Below, piece by piece: positions 58,107 to 64,000 of a DNA stretch of 64,000 nucleotides (position 1 is its first letter; each line of letters opens with the position of its first letter). The DNA is from Calcarisporiella thermophila CBS 279.70. Its lineage: Eukaryota > Calcarisporiellomycota. The position numbers were made by a program, and so were the translations under genes. The stretch lies in the NCBI RefSeq assembly GCF_041956535.1, contig NW_027192221.1, positions 62,001-126,000 on the forward strand. The letters run 5' to 3'. The notes under the pieces are model-generated. The model searched no databases. It saw only the letters and a list, made by a program, of their open reading frames with translations, and was not told the origin of the DNA.

Positions 58107-60012
58107 TCAGAGCAGGCGAATAAATCTCAGCAACAAAACTAAAAGAGTGGCGAAACACAATAGCGCCAAAAATATTCCATAAAACCAGCTGAGTGACTCG
58201 GAGAATTGACCTGGCACGGGCACATTCATGCCCCATAAGCCTATTTGAAAAAACATGGGTCAACGATCCTTTCCCTATTCTTGCTTCGATGTAGAGCGGC
58301 TATTTACCAGTGATGAGGTTCATTGGCAAGAGAATACTCCCAAGAACTGTGAGTTTCGCAAGAATATCATTGGTGGCATTTGATGTGGCGGTAATCTCCA
58401 TGGATATCTGAGCGAGATAATTGGAATGCGAACGGGACGATATTTTCTCCAAGTGACTGAGAGTTTGATTCATGGTGGTTATGTGATCTATAAAGTTACA
58501 TGCAGCATGAATTCATTGAATCGCAGCAAGGTATCCAAAGACAAAATAGACTTGCCTTGCACATCCCCAAGATACAGTAGTACATCCGCATTTTCCACTC
58601 GCTTAATAAGACCCTTGACCGCATCGGGCTTGTTCCCGAGGAGCCGTAGCATGGATATTAACTTCTTGCGACAGTGGCCAATCCTACGTAGCATGTCACT
58701 TTGCTCGCTCTCCTTGAGGAGAAGCACCAGCTCATCGATCGAATCCACCTCGAACGCAATTGATTTGATTATCGGTTCGAAGGAATCAGTTATCGAATCA
58801 ATAAGGGCATAGTTGATCCAATCTACATCCCAGACGGTGAGCTTGTGTTAAGCAAGAGGGAGAAAGAATGGATTAAGAAATTGCGCTTACGCACCCGGGC
58901 TAATCTCCACAAATCCCTTCAATTGTTTGATACGTCGACGTACTTGAGCAGGATATGGCATTGGCTGGAAATGGAACTAGAAAAAAAAATTCCATGTTAA
59001 TACTCCATCCGTGACTTATACCATATGTGATCCTACTGTCAGAATCCCCTCCTTTAACACAATCATATAGAGGCTCAGCGGCTCCAGTGCACTCGAGTGT
59101 GGATCCTGGTCATAACCTTGGAAACACATAAAATGATAGTTTTTGAAAACCTCGCATTTTTCTCGGGATTCCTCCTGAATGACATCTTCCAATGTCAGAG
59201 GATGCAACCTGAATATCTACATTAAACCAAGCAGATAGAGATTAGTCTAGCATTTAGGTTAGGACCTATCTGACATTGAATACTTTGCCCAGCAAGCGCA
59301 TTTCCTGGTCAGTCGGACTCAGGACATCAATCCAAAAACATCCTGCCTTCAATAAGGCCGATAAACTCTGGCCAGGCTGTGGGATTTCGTGCAATGAGCG
59401 AGCGTGCACTGTATTCGTAGCGGTCGAGTAAAAGGTAAACCGCAACGGAACGGTCTTCTCTTGCTCTTGTGCATGGAAAGCTCGGTGAGGCCCCCATTCC
59501 TCTTGTCCTTCATTCCCCTGCCCACTGGACGCCATATACTCCTCAAGCACATCGTATCGGATTCCCTTTCGTCCTTTCTCCTGGAGATAATTCCCACTCA
59601 ATAACATATCAGCCTCCAAAGACTCTCTCCTTCCCCCCTCATGTACAAGCGCTTCGTCCTCAGAGGAGTACCAGTCACCAATATCGACAAGAAGATCGCT
59701 GACATGTCTTGTAATTCCTGGTTTGTTCTCCATGCTCACTCCATGACGTGAGCTGGCATTTAGATTATGTTTCTCAAAGGTTGCATCGGATGCTTCGTCA
59801 TGCTCGTGCTGATAATTCTGGCGCTGGATTTGGATCAGTAGTTTCTCAGCCGTAGATAAGACCTTTCGCCTGCTATTTCCTATTAATTCAGGCTCGCGAG
59901 CCTCCAACAGCGGTAACGAGTCAGTCTTGCTTGAGAAGTTAGCGTGGACGGGGCTGGAAGCACGGGAAGAATCCGCCGAATTGCGAGCGTTTGCGAGGGG
60001 ATGCGATTCCAT
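58107..60012 (-). CDS. CorA/Alr1/Mnr2-type magnesium transporter
   Basis: Six exons (60012-59275, 59216-59037, 58976-58895, 58822-58556, 58487-58308, 58240-58107) give 526 residues. A cytosolic N-terminal domain with Ser-rich disorder is followed by the CorA pattern RLHPLTLEDVIQEESREK at about 249-266 and a long helical bundle. Two transmembrane helices sit at the end, with the pore signature GMN (in GLWGMNVPVP, about 482-491). The second helix ends close to the C-terminus (LRFIRLL). GMN plus two C-terminal helices identifies an Mg2+ channel of the CorA superfamily; the length and N-terminus are like fungal Mnr2/Alr proteins. The intron at 58555-58488 uses GCAAGT as donor, a GC-AG intron, and the frame cannot be kept with any GT near it. 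Confidence 0.92.
58488..58555 (-). other. GC-AG intron in the CorA gene
   Basis: The donor reads AAG|GCAAGT at 58556/58555 and the acceptor TATAG ends at 58488. A GT donor seven bases earlier (GTGCAAG) would put a stop codon after the junction. GC donors need a strong match elsewhere, which is seen. Confidence 0.85.
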
Positions 60013-60506
60013 GGCGAGCTTGTGTTTAGTCTAATAACGAAGAGTGGGTTCTCAAGAAGTTGGGCGCAGTCAGCTCATCGAATCATAGAGTAGGAGCGAG
60101 AGGAATAGCAATATGTAAAGGGGATAAAAATATGAATTAAGGAATCACTTTTCAAATCAAAGGTTTCTCAATGCACGTCACATTAGAGTTCGGCCAATAC
60201 TTCGTCAGAAACCGCACTTGGTTCAACCGTTGTCTCTGAAAAAATTCATATAAAAATTCGAGAATCTTAAAGTACAGCACAGAAATTTTCAAAAATAAAA
60301 AATAAAAAAAAAAGTTAAAGTCTTAGTTAAAAACTGTAAAATATAAGGGGAAAAAAAATGTAAAGTGATGTAGTAGAGTATGAAGGATAGCATAAGGCGA
60401 TTGTTCAAAACAAAAAAAATCTCAGTATTAAGAAGCGACCATTCGGTATATAGATAGAAATAAAAATACGAATAAATTGTATTGAGGAAATTGTCCGTCC
60501 ATCCCA
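60013..60506. other. AT-rich intergenic region, nothing seen
   Basis: CorA promoter and 3' flank of the YTH gene, with several A8-A9 runs. No other feature. Confidence 0.5.
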
Positions 60507-63434
60507 CTATACATGCGACACCTTTGCTTCGGTATTGTTCCCGCGCCCCTCGCTCTGCTGCCTCGCATCGTACCATTCGAAATCATCCAGGATCGAGGTC
60601 CGGCTCTTGTATTCGAACAATATACGGAGCACTTCGCGACCCGCTTCCGGCAGGAGCTCTTGTGTGTCACGGCTGTTGGTCACAGGCTTGTTATCATTGT
60701 TTCTGTTAGCAATAAGGGGATGTTAGCACCATGAGACAAGTTTCAAGCGCTTGCGACACGAGACTTACACGACACGTATGTGGCGCAAAGCAGCATTTGG
60801 CACATCCTTAACGAAAATCCAGCGAACGTTGAAAACGCCTTTCCACTTGTCTTGTGCCCACACCGTGCTATTTGTCGAGTAGTCCACGGCAGTAAGCATC
60901 TGGCCCATCCCACAGAAGTGGCCACTATTAAAATCAACATGCAAAATACAGGTTAACACACGCCCCTCTCTCCACCGATCCCAAGACAATGGAGAACCCA
61001 CCTTGCGTTCACGCTGAAAAACAAGTACACGGGCCCCTTTCCCTCGTTTTCTTGAAAGGCCTTATCCAGTCTTCGATTCCCGATCTCTGTACTTGCCCAG
61101 ATCCCATACTTCAGGCTCTTGTGAATGTCATCCTCCGTGTAGGATTTGATTACGAAATAACGGGCATTCGCAGGTTTCAGGTTGAAGATTTTAGGATTCA
61201 AATTGTAATTTGCGAGACACGATGGGTGATCTTTACCATCTGATGTCTCTTTAGCCACACTATTGTTGTTTTTGTTGCTGGGGGTGGACGAAGATAGCAC
61301 ATTAGTACGAGAAGGTTGTGAAGAGCTGGGTTTTAAGGGCATGCTGCGGGGTTGCTCAGGCGTAGCCGCGGGCCAAGGAGAAGTGGGTGGCGCCGACAAA
61401 GGTTTTATATATCCATATTCCCCACCTGCTGCTGTTAACTGAGACGCAAGAAGTGCTGCAGGAGACAAAATTTCGCCTGTCACGGGTAAAAAGGCCGGCG
61501 ATCCCCCGGCGCTACTGCTGCCGCTTCCGCTTCCTCCCCCACCCCCACCACCACCTCCTCCACCTATATTTACTCTTGCTTGAGCTCCCGCCGGGAGATC
61601 GGGCTTCCGCCAACCGCGTACGTCGCTCACCATCTTCTCTTCGCCCATCACCTTTTGTGCAGGGAGACCCTGAAAGTGAGCATCTTCTAGAGCAAGCTTC
61701 CCCATCAGCCGTGAGATATCGGGTGTCACCTCCATTTGCTGTGGTTGATGCAGCTGCTCCCAGCCGGGTGCAAGGGAAGGTGAGCGCCTTGTGGCTGCTC
61801 CGAAAGGAGGAGAAAATTTCTGATCCCCTCCACCGCCATTTGCCGCTGGAGTTTGCACGAGCGATCCCTTTCTCCCTCCACCTGATGAGAATCTTGGTGG
61901 AAAATTCTTCCCGCCCCCACTATTCAAGTTGGCGTTGTTGGAATTGAGAGAGCCAGCGGTTGAGGAAGAGGGTCGACGTGATACATCTCCACTCTGCTGT
62001 TGTTGGGGAGGTGGCGGCGGCGGTGGTTGTGGAAGCTGGGATAATGCGTCCGTCAATTTCGATCCCACTAAAGAAGAGCCGCTTGATGACCTAGAGTTTG
62101 TGAGTCCAAAGCTGTCGTTCCATCCGTCAGTCCCAGGAGTTGCACCCACTACCGGGGATAAATGGAGCTGTGTTTGTCCCTGTGCCTGCGCCTGCGCATG
62201 CGCCTGTGCATAGTAGGATTCAGCCATTGACTCCACCAGTGTGTCAATATAATTCATGTTTCCCATAGCACCCATTCCTCCGCTAGCATTCTGAGAAGAA
62301 GAAGATAGGGTAGACATGCGTCGCCATTGATCCATCATCCCAAACAAATCCTCTTTGCTTGTTTTTCTTTGTTGCGACTGTTGTTGCTGTTGCTGGGACT
62401 GTTGCTGCTGCTGCTGCTGTTGCTGATGTTGTTGAGGTTGATGCGGATGCTGGTGCGACTGTTGTGGAGCGGAAGAGTATGAGGATGGGAAGACTTGGTG
62501 TGGCGATGAACGAGTTGAGCTCAGAGGCGGAGAAGTAAGAGTACGCGTGCGGTCGGTGTTCCAGAGAGATGCTGCACCGATATTAGGACCTCCAAGGGGG
62601 TGCTGAGGCTCTGTTCGGTGTAAAGGAGGCTCGTAACCTAGGCTGTAGAAGGCCTCGTGCTAAAGCAAAGCAGAGGAAAATAAAAATCATTCTATATCCG
62701 CTTGTACTTGGAGAAAGCTTAGCGACCTACCATTTCTGCAGCACTAATCGCGTTCTCCTCGAGTTGCGGGATATGACTAATGGCCCGCTCCCAGTCATCT
62801 AAGTCGTCTTCATTGCTCGTCAGGGCGGATAGGGAATTGGTTGCTGGTCGAGGCAAGCGAAAGGTATCCTCGTATGCTATAATTCACAAGAGATTGGATT
62901 ATTCAAATAACCCCATTGTCTAACTGGGATCCACTTACGATTAAAAAGAGGGGAGGCGGTTGAAGAAAGCGTGCCGATCTGTGGAGAGCCGGTAACGAAT
63001 GAAGGGGTAAAAGGCGAGGAGAGCAAGGACGGGGAGGTTTTCAGGGGATCAAAAGCATGCCCAGGTCTCCCAGAAGTCAGCGGACAAGGATTCGTCATTA
63101 TTGCCGAGTAGTCCTTATCTGGCTGGAGTGGGGGCGAAACCGTACCCAATCCTGGAGGGGGGCGGATGGGCGGTCTGCCATCTACTCCGGAAATCGAATG
63201 AGAAAGATGGCGGGGCCACCCTTCTGAGAAACGGCGATCGGATTCCAGAGGATTCCCATAATCCCACTCACATTGACTGCGACCAGAGAGAAGGGACGTA
63301 TTGTTGAACGAATTGAGCTCGGCTTCAAGGACAGGGGGGACGGAAGCATTAGCAGCCGTGGATACCGTAGCCGGTGCATTCAAGTCGTGCTTGTTGGGAC
63401 TGTTAGGGTAGAGTTGCGAGATATTGCTGGCCAT
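60507..63434 (-). CDS. YTH-domain m6A reader (YTHDF type)
   Basis: Exons 63434-62939, 62876-62731, 62659-61002, 60924-60769 and 60702-60507 give 883 residues. The YTH domain (about 710-850) begins [19 protein letters not shown], with the aromatic cage Trp735 in YGIWAST and further Trp in [11 protein letters not shown]. It includes FFSVNASGHFCGMAQM and the strand [20 protein letters not shown]. It binds N6-methyladenosine in mRNA in the cytoplasm and affects decay, as yeast Pho92 does. The first 700 residues are disordered: Ser/Pro-rich, then a polyQ region encoded near 62370-62440, and a Gly10 run at about 61535-61564. The ATG at 63434 was chosen over a longer frame beginning with TTG. The last three exons form the YTH fold and join perfectly. 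Confidence 0.93.
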
Positions 63435-64000
63435 AGGGTAGATGTAGTTTCCCAACTAAGGCTGCTAATTTTGGGTGAAATCGAGAGGAGTAATTGGCAC
63501 GTTGCAAGGCTTGGGCAAAATCAGCTATGAGTCTCGTAACCTAGTCGTTATTAGCGTACTTTCAGTTGGCAATTAAGACCGTTCAAACGGTCTCCGAGAG
63601 AAAATTGAAGCGGCAATGGTGTGGTGAGAACAGAAGATCACGAGTCTCTTTTAATATAAAGGGGGAAGGGCCTCAGAACTTAGATCATGAAGCAAAACTA
63701 GAGAAAATGGAAGAATACCTCGGCTTTAGACCACAAGCGACATGTGAAGTAAAGGAAGCAACTCGGTGGCTATGATTAACCGCGCGATCCTTACGCTCTT
63801 CTTCGATTCAAAAGTAAAGAGAAAAATGCCAAAGCGCGCGCGAAAAAAAAAAAATGAAAAATTAGTGCTCTTGCCCGTGGTCGTGACGCATGGTTCAACG
63901 AATGAATTCCATTGGACGGATATTGGAAAGGAGTGACATTTCGAAAACGTGTAATCAAAAAGTTGCAACCTTCTCGCGCCAGGAAGAAGATGAAATGGAA
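63435..64000. other. Promoter side of the YTH gene to the window edge
   Basis: No supported gene. Frames at 63566-63775 (+) and 63726-63968 (-) overlap and lack domains. The edge may belong to the next gene's upstream region. Confidence 0.4.

Noticed and set aside
60953-62347. Treating the 464-codon frame as a complete gene
   Set aside because: It ends in the middle of the YTH domain; exons at 60924-60769 and 60702-60507 complete the fold, and 63434-62731 supply the N-terminus.

Overview
The window is nuclear DNA of a fungus. Genes are split by short GT-AG introns (roughly 50-150 bp), and many exons are tiny but join in frame. The protein set is fungal: a Ste12 regulator, an F-BAR/SH3 cytokinesis-type protein, a Ytp1 homologue, an Alr/Mnr2-type CorA transporter and a Mso1-like exocytosis protein. 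Ste12 with two C2H2 fingers, a MARCH5-like RING-CH ligase, a Med30-like subunit and a large YTHDF-type reader together fit an early-diverging lineage (Mucoromycota or a relative) better than a yeast. That placement is inference. All gene models were built by hand from splice sites and frame continuity; each multi-exon model listed closes in frame.

Layout. 0-7.2 kb: glucose-6-phosphate dehydrogenase (-), a GC-richer gene-free stretch, a Ytp1-like membrane protein (+) and a Mid2-like stress-sensor-type protein (+) with an apparent one-base frameshift. 7.7-25.5 kb: eight consecutive minus-strand genes: SANT/Myb-like nuclear protein, Med30-like Mediator subunit, MARCH5-like E3 ligase, membrane-anchored metallophosphatase, F-box/JmjC protein, F-BAR/SH3 protein, a CUE-AlkB-GRF DNA/RNA demethylase and a secreted amidase. 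25.6-26.3 kb: an assembly gap framed by 53-bp inverted repeats, probably a small DNA transposon.

27-40 kb: five plus-strand genes: a long coiled-coil protein, a P5B-type ATPase with a Cys-rich ectodomain, a small secreted protein, a Mso1-like protein and a secreted 3D-domain protein. 40.7-53.2 kb: a proline-rich two-TM membrane protein (-), a three-RRM protein (+), a doubtful small ORF (-), Ste12 (+) and an unrecognised protein (-), with long gene-free spaces. 54-63.5 kb: TAF1 (-), a CorA magnesium transporter with a GC-AG intron (-) and a YTH m6A reader (-).

There is no operon-like pathway cluster. Two loose themes are visible: polarised growth/secretion/cell surface (F-BAR, Mso1-like, Mid2-like, Ytp1-like, 3D protein, small secreted protein) and gene expression (TAF1, Med30, Ste12, JmjC, YTH, RRM). 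The most unusual signals are a run of 12-14 C residues just downstream of four signal-peptide genes, a 5-nt microexon carrying the catalytic Asp of the AlkB homologue, the gap-masked inverted-repeat element, and the odd ectodomain of the P5B ATPase.
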